Below, piece after piece: positions 8,525-16,403 of a DNA stretch of 40,416 bases; position 1 is the stretch's first letter; each line of letters starts with the position of its first letter. A model generated the notes under the pieces. It was not told the DNA's origin. It saw nothing but the letters and a program-made list of their open reading frames with translations, and searched no databases. Made by a program: the position numbers and the translations under genes. The stretch is from Thermoproteus sp. CP80 (lineage in GTDB: Archaea > Thermoproteota > Thermoprotei > Thermoproteales > Thermoproteaceae): positions 30,762 through 71,177 of the forward strand of contig NZ_LCWM02000003.1 in assembly GCF_002077075.2 (NCBI RefSeq), in the 5' to 3' direction.

Positions 8525-9364
8525 TTAAACGTTATCGGCCTTGGCTTCCCCCGCCTCTGCGCTTGTCCGTCTGTAGATTTCTCTCTCCAGAGCTTCGATA
8601 AATGTATTCAGCTTAACCTTGAATATGCGGAAGGCTTCGCTCAACATCTTATCGACAGACATGTTGCCATAAGACTCGATATTCATTATGTATTTAAACC
8701 GATCCCAATCCACGGTCAATAGGCCGTTGCAGAGGTTCTCGCACGTCTTGAGCTTGCCAAAACTGCATCTATACGGGTCGAACTCGTTTAGGCTGTCTCC
8801 AAAGGCGTCGGGACATATGGATTTACATCGAGCGAGGCATTGGGGATCCTCGCCCTTAACCGTCAACTTGGGGAAGTAGTAATAGGAGGCCAGTCCGGCC
8901 TGCCACTTGGCGTGCTCCTTGGCGCGGCCGAGTCTGGCGTATGCCTCAAGCGAGATGGACTGGCCTTTAACAAGCTTAACTATGGGTATGTCGCTATATA
9001 CCGGCTTCACGTCGGGGTGGTCCGACGCAAGATCGCCGGAGTATACGGTCCTGGCGTCGTCGGCGGTTATCTGCAGCGTCAACCTGACGGTGCATTCGGC
9101 GGGGTCCACCATGCCGGTTTCGCATTCCTCTATCTTTGGAAAGAGGTCAAGGGGGGTGGTGAGGGGGATCAGCCCGAGCCTGTGGGCCAACATCTCGTCG
9201 TACATAGAGGATGTGTTGTTGACTATAAGTACTTGATCTATAGCGAAAACTGGAACCTCAGATATAACAATTCGCCTTATGGAATTTATCAAAGAGGGTT
9301 TTACCCCCTCTACGTAGATTTTTAGGTGTAGGGAATCCCGTTCTAGGACCTTTGCAGACGGCAT
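8525..9364 (-). CDS. rpoD: RNA polymerase subunit D (Rpo3) with a cysteine-rich domain
   Basis: The 279-aa assembly-platform subunit equivalent to RPB3 and bacterial alpha. The dimerisation domain is clear from LINSIRRIVISEVPVFAIDQV and NNTSSMYDEMLAHRLGLIPL. The inserted domain 3 keeps six cysteines in a ferredoxin-like arrangement (C176, C180, C184, C200, C208, C212), as expected for the iron-sulfur-binding form of subunit D known from Sulfolobus. The ATG overlaps the S12 stop by one base, a join that differs from the common S13-S4-S11-rpoD order. Confidence 0.96.
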   Translation of the reverse strand: MPSAKVLERDSLHLKIYVEGVKPSLINSIRRIVISEVPVFAIDQVLIVNNTSSMYDEMLAHRLGLIPLTTPLDLFPKIEECETGMVDPAECTVRLTLQITADDARTVYSGDLASDHPDVKPVYSDIPIVKLVKGQSISLEAYARLGRAKEHAKWQAGLASYYYFPKLTVKGEDPQCLARCKSICPDAFGDSLNEFDPYRCSFGKLKTCENLCNGLLTVDWDRFKYIMNIESYGNMSVDKMLSEAFRIFKVKLNTFIEALEREIYRRTSAEAGEAKADNV

Positions 9365-9807
9365 TAACGCGTGGGCTTCTGCTTTTTGCCGCGTAGCACG
9401 GCAAGAAGCGAAACTCCGTTGACCTTAGTGACCTTGAACCTTATCCCCGGGATATCGCCGAGGGATCTGCCCTCAGGCCCGCCGATACGTTCTATTATGA
9501 CCTCGTCGTGCTCGTTGATGAGGTTAAGCCCGCCGTCGTAGGGCACAAACGCGGTCACGACCTTGCCGTTTTTCACCAGCTGAACCCTGACGCATTTCCT
9601 CACGGCTGCGTTGGGCTTACGCGCCTCGACGCCGACTTTCTCGAGCACGATGCCTCTCGCCATCGGGGCGCCCTCCAGCGGGTCGAACCGCTCGGCCAGC
9701 CTTAGAACCCTCCTCTTATAGGTTATGTCGTTCCACTTGAACCTCTGCTTCTTCTCTTTCAGCTTCCTCGCCGCGAATAAACCGACAGGGGACTTCTTGC
9801 CGGGCAC
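9364..9807 (-). CDS. rps12: Small-subunit ribosomal protein S12 (uS12)
   Basis: A 147-aa archaeal uS12 protein of the decoding centre. Recognised by [48 protein letters not shown] and [22 protein letters not shown], then [10 protein letters not shown]. It starts with GTG at 9807 and has its own TATA box 24 bases upstream, so it can be transcribed apart from nusA. The gene that normally follows, S7, is absent; rpoD comes directly after with a one-base overlap. Confidence 0.96.
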   Translation of the reverse strand: MPGKKSPVGLFAARKLKEKKQRFKWNDITYKRRVLRLAERFDPLEGAPMARGIVLEKVGVEARKPNAAVRKCVRVQLVKNGKVVTAFVPYDGGLNLINEHDEVIIERIGGPEGRSLGDIPGIRFKVTKVNGVSLLAVLRGKKQKPTR

Positions 9808-9826
9808 AGGGCCTTACTTCTGGCAG

Positions 9827-9835
9827 TATATAAAG
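9827..9835 (-). promoter_or_regulatory. TATA box upstream of S12
   Basis: CTTTATATA on the minus strand, centred 24 bases upstream of the GTG of S12. It implies an internal promoter that feeds the S12-rpoD-L18e-L13-S9-rpoN run. Confidence 0.6.
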
Positions 9836-9851
9836 TTTGATGCGGAGCCCG

Positions 9852-10286
9852 TTAAGTTAACACGACCCTATCCACGTCGTAATACCTCTTAGCCAGTAGC
9901 TTGGCCTTGGCTATATTCCTCCCGTTTTTGCCTATGGCGATGCTCTTGTCCTCCGGCACAACTGTGGTTATGGCCACCAAGTTGCCGGAAGGCGATTTGG
10001 TCACCTTAACCGCTATAACCCTGGCTGGGTATAGGCTGTTCTTTATGAGCTCTTCGGGGGTCTCCGCGTATTCGACAACCTCGATGTCCCTCCCTATGAT
10101 CTGTCTCAACATCCTCACGTTGTTGCCGCCTTTGCCCACCGCCAGCGCCGCCTGGTTCTTGCTGACGACGAAAATTATCCTGTTGTAGTCGCCGTCGACC
10201 ACCACATCTAGGGGCGTCACTCCGGTCATCGACTCGAAGAGAGTGGCGTACCTGATCTCCTCGTCGGTTAGCCTTATATCAGGCAT
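9852..10286 (-). CDS. nusA: Archaeal NusA-like KH-domain protein
   Basis: A 144-aa protein made of two KH domains and lacking the N-terminal and S1 domains of bacterial NusA, as usual in archaea. The KH GxxG loops are visible in [20 protein letters not shown] and [20 protein letters not shown]. The typical start is [20 protein letters not shown]. It overlaps the 3' end of L30e by 8 bases and follows rpoA2-L30e, the conserved neighbourhood. It is an RNA-binding protein presumed to act in transcription termination or antitermination. Confidence 0.94.
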   Translation of the reverse strand: MPDIRLTDEEIRYATLFESMTGVTPLDVVVDGDYNRIIFVVSKNQAALAVGKGGNNVRMLRQIIGRDIEVVEYAETPEELIKNSLYPARVIAVKVTKSPSGNLVAITTVVPEDKSIAIGKNGRNIAKAKLLAKRYYDVDRVVLT

Positions 10287-10593
10287 GTCCAGCCAACTTC
10301 AGTATCTCGCTTTGGCCTGGATCTATAATCGCTATGGCCGATATCTTGAAGGGCTTTCGGGCGGCGGCGCCCAGCTCCAGGCTGGAGCCTGGGAAGACGA
10401 AGATAGGAGTGCCCGCGATCTTCGAGTAATACTCGAGATCTCCCCTAACTCTCGGCGGGGCGTTGGCCGCTAGAACCACCATCTTGGCGCGTCCGCCGAG
10501 CACGGCGTCCTTGACGCTTTTGTAGCCGATGGACACCTTGCCGGTCGCGATCGCCACCTGGAGCTCCCTAGCCAGATCTATCGACGAGCTCAC
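10279..10593 (-). CDS. rpl30e: Large-subunit ribosomal protein L30e (eL30)
   Basis: A 104-aa eL30 protein of the L7Ae/L30e RNA-binding family. Recognised by [40 protein letters not shown], then [35 protein letters not shown]. It starts with GTG at 10593, with a TATATA element 25 bases upstream, and lies between rpoA2 and nusA as in most archaea. Confidence 0.95.
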   Translation of the reverse strand: MSSSIDLARELQVAIATGKVSIGYKSVKDAVLGGRAKMVVLAANAPPRVRGDLEYYSKIAGTPIFVFPGSSLELGAAARKPFKISAIAIIDPGQSEILKLAGHA

Positions 10594-10613
10594 GGCCCTT
10601 GGAATTAAGGCAC

Positions 10614-10622
10614 ATATATAAG
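10614..10622 (-). promoter_or_regulatory. TATA box upstream of L30e
   Basis: CTTATATAT on the minus strand lies about 25 bases upstream of the L30e GTG. It would allow L30e and nusA to be transcribed independently of the RNA polymerase genes. Confidence 0.55.
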
Positions 10623-10629
10623 TTTTAGG

Positions 10630-11769
10630 CTAGAGGCGCATCAGCAGCTTGACCATGCCCGTGCCGATGGGGATATGGCGCCCCGCAATTATGTTCTCGA
10701 AGACCCCTCTGAACGGCTCTACCTCGCCTTTCACCGACGCCTCGACCAACGTCTTCACGGTCACCTCGAAGGCGGCCTTGGCCAGCGGCGACTCCTTTGA
10801 GCCCACGACTCCATGTCTGCCGATAGGCCTCACCTTGCCCAGCCAGGTCATGGCGTCGGCTACAGTATACATGTGTCTGCTGTCCACGTCGAGGCCCTGC
10901 TCCGCGAGGACTCTCTTGATCTCGAGCGCTATCAAAGTCCTGGCTACCTCGATCCCCAACACCTCCGCGACTTCGTGCAGATCGTTGCTGTAGGTCCTCG
11001 TGTGGTCGACCTCCTCCAGCTGCAGTACCCCCTCCAGATTGTTGCCCTCGGTTATGATGTACCACTCCCCGGTGTTTCTGTCTTGATCGACCAGGACCTT
11101 CCTGACGCCCTTTATGCCGCCTATCCTCGTCTGGAGCACCTTGTCGCGTAGCTTCCTCAGCTTCAACATGTCGGGGGTTTCGAGCCTAATGGTTATAGTA
11201 TATCTCTCTATCTCTATAGATACGCCTTTACCGCGCATTCTAGAAAGTATCCTCTCTACATCTTTAATATTTATTCCTCGATACTTCATCTGTTCCGGAT
11301 CTAGTTCTATAGTGATGCCGTACGTTATATAGTCTACATCGACAAATTTAGCTAGGTTCTCTATGGTGGTCAGCTGTATCTTCTTAGCGACCTCTGTTGC
11401 TGATTCCTTAGATTTATTGTGGGGATGTTTCAAATAGACATACATAAGAGGCGTCGAAGGCTTCCTTCTGGCGTCGACTATCTCTATCATTCTGGGCAGG
11501 CCGCGCGCCATGGAGAACTCCCTCAGGCCGGCGAAGTGGAAAGACCTCAGGATCATCTGCGTCGATGGTTCGCCTATGGACTGGGCGGTTATTATGCCTA
11601 TGGCCTCGCCGGCATCTATAAGAGATAGGGCGTAGAGCCTCAACGTCCTGTAGATCAGCCGTAGCGCCGTCTCTTCGTCGAGCCCCTCGACGGCCTTCTT
11701 GAGGTCCTCGTAGAGAGTTCTGGGGATTGCCGACGATAGGTCTTCGAGCAGCTTCGCGACCGACATCAC
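10630..11769 (-). CDS. rpoA2: RNA polymerase subunit A'' (Rpo1C)
   Basis: The C-terminal part of the split archaeal largest subunit, 379 aa. The trigger-loop and bridge region shows GEAIGIITAQSIGEPSTQMILRSFHFAG, and the cleft end shows IARTLIALEIKRVLAEQGLDVDSRHMYTVADAMTWLGKVRPIGRHGVVGSKESPLAKAAFE. Its ATG overlaps the rpoA1 stop by four bases. The stretch 11205-11350, coding a beta-rich region, uses AT-rich codons unlike the rest of the gene. Confidence 0.97.
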   Translation of the reverse strand: MMSVAKLLEDLSSAIPRTLYEDLKKAVEGLDEETALRLIYRTLRLYALSLIDAGEAIGIITAQSIGEPSTQMILRSFHFAGLREFSMARGLPRMIEIVDARRKPSTPLMYVYLKHPHNKSKESATEVAKKIQLTTIENLAKFVDVDYITYGITIELDPEQMKYRGINIKDVERILSRMRGKGVSIEIERYTITIRLETPDMLKLRKLRDKVLQTRIGGIKGVRKVLVDQDRNTGEWYIITEGNNLEGVLQLEEVDHTRTYSNDLHEVAEVLGIEVARTLIALEIKRVLAEQGLDVDSRHMYTVADAMTWLGKVRPIGRHGVVGSKESPLAKAAFEVTVKTLVEASVKGEVEPFRGVFENIIAGRHIPIGTGMVKLLMRL

Positions 11770-14417
11770 CTTATGTAGAGCCTCATTATATTTACGTTTG
11801 CAGACTTGCCGTGGTCGGATTTGGATACGTCGGTGCCGTCGTCGCCGTATAGGGGCTGTAGGAGAAGTCCGGAGCCGTAGCGCACAGTGCCGTCGTAGGC
11901 CACATAGGCGTCCTGTAGCGCGTTGATTATTCTGCGCTGCATATATCCGCTTTGGGCCGTGCGCACGGCGGTGTCTATCAAGCCGTCTCTACCGCCCGCT
12001 GCGTGGAAGAAGTACTCCACCGGCGTAAGGCCCTTGATGAAGGAAGACGACACGAAGCCGCCCGAGAACGGCCCTATATCTCCCACGGGGAAATGCGGCA
12101 GGGTCCTCGTCCTGTATCCCCTCTTGATCCTCTCGCCCCTTATGGTCTGCTGGCCCAGAGTGGCCACCATCTGGACTATGTTGGTCAAGCTCCCGCGCGC
12201 CCCCGTCTTGGCCATGAGGTAGGCCTCCGAGCTCCTGTTGATGTATCTGTCCACGACGCCCTCGGCGTCGCTGCGCACCTTAGAGAGTATCTCGGCCAGC
12301 CTGTTCTCGAGGGTTTCCTGCACGGTGTAGCCGGGCATGGCCTCCAGCTTGCCCTCCCTGTAGAGCTCTATGAGCTCCATCGCCTTGTCTATGCCGCTCC
12401 TTATGATCTTATCCACCTCGGCCATGGCCTCGTCGGGTATATGGAGCGAGTCGAGGCCTATGGAGAAGCCCTTGAGGTCCAGGTACCTCAGGAACGCCCG
12501 CAGAGAGGAGTCCAGCCACCTTCTGGCTATATCGGCCGGGTAGTCCCTAGCTATGCGGTGCCAGAGCGAGTCCACCTGCTCGGCGCCTATGGACTTTTTG
12601 TCCAGAGTGCCCGTCACCATGTTGCCGTTTATTATTATTATCCACTCGTCCGTCTCGCATCCATAGGGCTCCTTGCAGGTGGACTTGAACGCAGTCGGCT
12701 GAACCCAGTTGAGGTCTTTGGGCAACGCCATGCTTATGATCTGCTTCCCCGTCCACAGCTCGACGGGGTGCATTATGGCCGGCTCCGGCAGATCTCCCTC
12801 CAGCTTCATGGCGCCGGCCAGATAGGCCGCCTCCTTCTTCGTGAGGAGGGTAGTCTTGCGCGATAGGAGGTAGGCGCCTATAATATAGTCCTGCCTGGCG
12901 CCTATTATGGCGCCGCCGTAGCGCGGAGTCACTATGTGTTCTTGGACCAGCATCAAGGTCCGCGCCTCGGCCCTCGCCTCCTCCGTCTGCGGTATGTGGA
13001 GGTTCATCTCGTCTCCGTCGAAATCGGCGTTGTAGGGCGGACATACGGCGAGGTGGATTCTGAAGGTCCTGCCCGGCAGGACCCTCACTATATGGCCCAT
13101 CATGGACACCCTATGTAGCGACGGCTGTCTGTTGAAGAGGGCTATGTCCCCGTCCCTTATGTGGCGCTCGACCATCCAGCCGGGGGCCAGCTTCTCGGCG
13201 AGCTGCTTTCTGTCCTTGACGTAGCGCAGATCGACGCGTCTGCCCTCAGGCGTTATCACGTAGTTGGCGCCGGGCCAAGTCTCGGGCCCCCTCATCACGG
13301 CCTGTCTGAGGTAGTCGAGGTTCCACTCGGTGACCCTCTCGGGCACAGTCAACACCTTGGCTATGTCGACGGGGACCCCGACCTCGTTTATGCTCAGGTT
13401 GGGGTCCGGGCTTATCGCCGTGCGGGCCGAGAAGTTGACGCGTTTGCCGGAAAGGCTCCCCCTAAATCTCCCCTCCTTGCCCTTAAGCCGTTGCGCTATG
13501 CCCTTGAGGGGTCTGCCGCCTCTGTGTTTGGCCAGGGGTATGCCCGGCAGCTCGTTGTCGAAATAGGTCGCGGTATGGTACTGGAGAAGGTCCCAGAGGT
13601 TGTCTATCACGTTGGTAGGCGCGCCTGTCTCCAGCGCTATCTTCAGCTTCTCGTTCATCCTCATTATGTCGACCAGCTTGTGGGTCAGATCGTCCTCGCT
13701 CCTTATGCCGGTCTCGAGCTGTATGGAGGGCCTCACGTGGGGGGGCGGGACCGGCAACGTCCTGAGGATCGCCCACTCGGGGCGAGCCACCGTGGGGTCG
13801 ACCCCCAGGAGCTCGAGGTCGCCGTTGGGCACCTTGACCAGCCTCTCCAAGATGGTCTCGGGGTCCAGCTTCACCAAGGCGCCCGCCTCGGTCTCCTCGT
13901 AGAAATTATAGGGCCTTTCGAACCTCACCTTGTTGCGTCTATAGCCGCAGTGAGGGCAGGTGGTCCTCTCGGCGGCCTTCCTGAGGATCTTCTCGTGGAG
14001 ATTCGTGGCCAGCAGCTTCCACCTGCCCCTGAGCCTCTGAAGACGCTCGCTGTACCTCCTGATCTCCTCGTCCTTCAGCATTATCCTGCCGCAGTTGGGG
14101 CAGGTGGCCCTCAGGACGTCGTATATAAACCTGGCGAACTCCACGTGTATCACCGGCTTCACAAGCTCTATGTGGCCGAAGTGGCCGGGGCACACGTCGT
14201 AGGGCTGTCCGCAGGTCTCGCATCGGGCTCCCGGCTCCGCGACGCCGAGCCTCCTATCCATCAATCCGCCGCGGATGGGCAACCCGCCCTCGTCGTAAAT
14301 CTCTGACGTAGTTATCTCGAGGACCGAATATCGCCTTATTAGGTCGGAGCTGAGGATTCCGAACTTTACATCTCTTATAGTCTTAGTGGGGATGTAATCC
14401 TGTTGCTGAACGGCCAC
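11766..14417 (-). CDS. rpoA1: RNA polymerase subunit A' (Rpo1N)
   Basis: The N-terminal part of the largest subunit, 883 aa, normal length and without an intein. Zinc sites are visible in CETCGQPYDVCPGHFGHIELV and in the CPNCG and CPHCG pairs. The catalytic magnesium loop is NADFDGDEMNLH. Also seen are RFRGSLSGKRVNFSARTAISPDPNL and HAAGGRDGLIDTAVRTAQSGYMQRR. The start is GTG at 14417, with a TATA box 24 bases upstream, so rpoA1-rpoA2 has its own promoter here. In most archaea rpoB lies directly upstream; here a 3.5-kb island separates them. Confidence 0.97.
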   Translation of the reverse strand: MAVQQQDYIPTKTIRDVKFGILSSDLIRRYSVLEITTSEIYDEGGLPIRGGLMDRRLGVAEPGARCETCGQPYDVCPGHFGHIELVKPVIHVEFARFIYDVLRATCPNCGRIMLKDEEIRRYSERLQRLRGRWKLLATNLHEKILRKAAERTTCPHCGYRRNKVRFERPYNFYEETEAGALVKLDPETILERLVKVPNGDLELLGVDPTVARPEWAILRTLPVPPPHVRPSIQLETGIRSEDDLTHKLVDIMRMNEKLKIALETGAPTNVIDNLWDLLQYHTATYFDNELPGIPLAKHRGGRPLKGIAQRLKGKEGRFRGSLSGKRVNFSARTAISPDPNLSINEVGVPVDIAKVLTVPERVTEWNLDYLRQAVMRGPETWPGANYVITPEGRRVDLRYVKDRKQLAEKLAPGWMVERHIRDGDIALFNRQPSLHRVSMMGHIVRVLPGRTFRIHLAVCPPYNADFDGDEMNLHIPQTEEARAEARTLMLVQEHIVTPRYGGAIIGARQDYIIGAYLLSRKTTLLTKKEAAYLAGAMKLEGDLPEPAIMHPVELWTGKQIISMALPKDLNWVQPTAFKSTCKEPYGCETDEWIIIINGNMVTGTLDKKSIGAEQVDSLWHRIARDYPADIARRWLDSSLRAFLRYLDLKGFSIGLDSLHIPDEAMAEVDKIIRSGIDKAMELIELYREGKLEAMPGYTVQETLENRLAEILSKVRSDAEGVVDRYINRSSEAYLMAKTGARGSLTNIVQMVATLGQQTIRGERIKRGYRTRTLPHFPVGDIGPFSGGFVSSSFIKGLTPVEYFFHAAGGRDGLIDTAVRTAQSGYMQRRIINALQDAYVAYDGTVRYGSGLLLQPLYGDDGTDVSKSDHGKSANVNIMRLYIR

Positions 14418-14436
14418 GGCAACCGGTGAGACCCGC

Positions 14437-14444
14437 TATATAAG
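14437..14444 (-). promoter_or_regulatory. TATA box of rpoA1-rpoA2
   Basis: CTTATATA on the minus strand is centred about 24 bases upstream of the rpoA1 GTG. It lets rpoA1-rpoA2 be expressed although the gene has been separated from the rpoH-rpoB promoter. Confidence 0.6.
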
Positions 14445-14478
14445 TTTTCATATATCGACGCGGCGGGCTCCCTAGGCC

Positions 14479-14661
14479 TCACTCCAAGATCTCCGCAGGT
14501 ACATCGATAGCCATGTCAGGTGTAATGCAGATATGGCTCCCCTTCTTCCGGCATCCTGCGACTAAATAGCCATACCAAGGCCCCAGCAACTGTGCCCTCA
14601 ACTCCGCCCCTCGATGGATCGAACCGCCTGCGCCGGAAGGCCGCATGCGCCACCTAGACAA
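14479..14661 (-). pseudogene. Possible HicA-like toxin remnant ending in the rpoB tail
   Basis: A 60-codon frame with a weak TTG start. The segment LLGPWYGYLVAGCRKKGSHICIT, followed by AIDVP, resembles the core of HicA (YcfA) mRNA interferases, where an R-x-KGSH-hydrophobic strand precedes a VP strand. The usual P-x-H and the C-terminal helix are missing: the frame ends right after VPAEILE. Its last five codons and stop position match the end of RpoB (AEILE-stop), and 14 bases are identical. It may therefore be a toxin fragment fused by recombination to a copy of the rpoB end, or a chance open frame. No toxin activity is expected. HicA assignment is tentative. Confidence 0.3.
14483..14496. 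repeat. 14-bp direct repeat, copy 1 (rpoA1 side of island)
   Basis: TCCAAGATCTCCGC is identical to positions 18008-18021 at the 3' end of rpoB. Read on the minus strand, both copies encode AEILE immediately before a stop codon. The pair brackets the radical SAM island, as expected for an integration-site duplication that restored the end of rpoB. Confidence 0.6.
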
Positions 14662-14855
14662 GTCTTCAACTATAGCGGCGCCGCCCTAACCCCAATCAAC
14701 AGCCCTGCCTCCGTCAAGCAGTCCTTTCGCCCTCTATTATTATCCTCGACGCCTGCCCGTCTCCCAGATACACAGTCCAGCCTGAGCCACAGCCTCTAGG
14801 CTCTCCATCTTCGGCGTTGTTCAAAAAATCATTTGAACGGCAGTTAATATGTATA

Positions 14856-14865
14856 TTTAAATATA
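14856..14865 (+). promoter_or_regulatory. TATA box of the radical SAM pair
   Basis: TTTAAATATA is centred about 27 bases upstream of the GTG at 14888. It supports that GTG as a leaderless start and suggests a two-gene operon. Confidence 0.55.
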
Positions 14866-14887
14866 GGAAACGGGAATTAAAATTATT

Positions 14888-16399
14888 GTGTCATCGTTAG
14901 GTGAAAACCTTGATAAGATTATAGAGAAAAATAATAAGAACTCAGGAAGCGGGGCTGGCGCGTTGATTGCGGCGATTAGGATATTGAACAAGGGCGCTGT
15001 TAGGCGGGTCCTAAGACTGTTCACGAAGGAGGTGGAGTTCAACGGTGAAAGGAAGCCGTTGATGGATTGGGTGTTGGCAAAATACGTCGGCGAGGAGCAG
15101 TGCCCAACGGTCGTCCACTTCGTGGCGCCGTTTTTCGAGATGGGCATGAAGCTGGCTACGGCGTGGCTTCACGCCGACGAGGATTCCATCAAGGAATTGT
15201 TGAGCGACCCGGCATTGAGGAGGGGTATAGTTACGACGTTGCGCGGCATTGCGCTGTTCGGCGTAACCACGCCCCAGAAATTGCCTGCTCCGTTTTTCAT
15301 TGTGTGGAATTTCACAAACGTCTGCAACCTAAAGTGTATACATTGCTATCAGAACGCAGGAAGGCCGTTGCCTAACGAGCTAACGCTTGAGGAGAAGCTT
15401 AGAGTTGTCAAGGAGCTTGATGAGGCAGGCGTGCCGGCAATTGCCCTATCTGGCGGCGAACCGACGGTGCACAGGGACTTCTGGCCAGTCCTGGCTGAGA
15501 TAAGTAGGAGGGGCTTCTACCCGGCCATTGCCACGAATGGGATAACTTTTGCGAGTCTGGAGTTTGCTGAGAGAGCCAAGAAGCTTGGGCTTAGGTACGT
15601 TGAGATGAGCATAGATGCCGCCAATCCGGCGGTTCACGACAAATTCAGGGGCGTCCCTGGCGCTTGGTCCAAGACCGTTCAGGGGTTGAGGAACGCCGTC
15701 AAGCTGGGCTTCACCACAGCCCTTGCGTTTACGGTAACGAAGGTCAACATACAAGAGGTCGATAGCATACTTGATTTAGCCCAAGAAATTGGCGTCAATA
15801 AGGTTGTGTTCTTTAACTTCGTGCCGGTGGGTAGAGGCCGTGAGAATCTCGAGATCGATCTGTCGCCAGAGGAGAGGGAGGAGTTCCTTAGACATATCTA
15901 TACTGAGACGAAGAAAAGGAAGATGGAGATAATCAGCACGGCCCCCCAGTACGGTAGGGTGGTCAATCAACTAAGTGCTGGCGAGGACGTATCGCCGACG
16001 CACTTCGTCATAGCCAACGACCCAATAACTAGGGAATTGACCGAATTCATCGGCGGTTGCGGCGCCGGCAGGGTCTATGCGGCTATCGAGCCTGAGGGCA
16101 CCTTAACGCCTTGCGTTTTCCTGCCATATCCGGTGGGCAACCTGAGGACCAAGTCCTTCTGGGACATATGGATGGACCCATTTATGGAAAACTTCAGAGA
16201 TAGGGATAGGCTAGAAGGCTTCTGCGGCAAGTGTCCGTACAAGCTGATATGCGGCGGTTGTAGGGCTAGGGCGTACAACTACTTCGGCGATGTGTTGGCG
16301 CCGGACCCAGGCTGCATCTACAACTCGGCAGAGTGGCGTAAATTGACGGAGGATCTAAAGCGGATTAAGATTAAAGTATCGCCGATGGCGTTTAAGTGA
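14888..16399 (+). CDS. Radical SAM/SPASM domain enzyme
   Basis: A 503-aa iron-sulfur enzyme of unknown substrate. A helical N-terminal domain of about 130 residues is followed by the radical SAM core with CNLKCIHC (C146, C150, C153), the SAM-binding LSGGEPTVHRDFW and the strand AIATNG. A C-terminal SPASM region (about 388-480) is rich in Cys: GGCGAGR, LTPCVFLPYPVGNLR, CGKCPYKLICGGCRARAYN and DPGC, able to hold one or two auxiliary 4Fe-4S clusters. This layout is shared by PqqE, NirJ and AhbC/D-type enzymes and peptide maturases, so cofactor or peptide modification is possible but not proven. No precursor peptide is evident nearby. It is followed 4 bases later by a second radical SAM gene. Codon use differs from the flanking polymerase genes. 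Confidence 0.88.
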   Translation: MSSLGENLDKIIEKNNKNSGSGAGALIAAIRILNKGAVRRVLRLFTKEVEFNGERKPLMDWVLAKYVGEEQCPTVVHFVAPFFEMGMKLATAWLHADEDSIKELLSDPALRRGIVTTLRGIALFGVTTPQKLPAPFFIVWNFTNVCNLKCIHCYQNAGRPLPNELTLEEKLRVVKELDEAGVPAIALSGGEPTVHRDFWPVLAEISRRGFYPAIATNGITFASLEFAERAKKLGLRYVEMSIDAANPAVHDKFRGVPGAWSKTVQGLRNAVKLGFTTALAFTVTKVNIQEVDSILDLAQEIGVNKVVFFNFVPVGRGRENLEIDLSPEEREEFLRHIYTETKKRKMEIISTAPQYGRVVNQLSAGEDVSPTHFVIANDPITRELTEFIGGCGAGRVYAAIEPEGTLTPCVFLPYPVGNLRTKSFWDIWMDPFMENFRDRDRLEGFCGKCPYKLICGGCRARAYNYFGDVLAPDPGCIYNSAEWRKLTEDLKRIKIKVSPMAFK

Positions 16400-16403
16400 G
16401 GCC

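Larger units (their letters stand above)
14418..14887. other. Mostly non-coding flank of the island
   Basis: These 470 bases between rpoA1 and the first radical SAM gene hold the rpoA1 promoter, a 14-bp repeat of the rpoB 3' end, a small possible gene remnant (14479-14661, minus strand) and the radical SAM promoter. Apart from these, 14662-14850 shows no convincing reading frame or structured RNA. Base composition falls towards the right side. Confidence 0.5.

Noticed and set aside
11952-12866. Long open frames opposite rpoA1, rpoB and similar genes
   Set aside because: High GC and codon bias create long antisense frames; the opposite strand encodes unmistakable polymerase subunits.
14610-14640. 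GGTTCGATCC on the minus strand, resembling a tRNA T-arm
   Set aside because: The bases around the loop cannot form the 5-bp T stem, and no acceptor, D or anticodon arms are found nearby.
14888-16399. Tetraether synthase (Tes) as identity of the SPASM enzyme
   Set aside because: The extra N-terminal cysteine motif of the Tes family (CPxDCGLC type) is absent, and a SPASM-like C-terminus is present instead.
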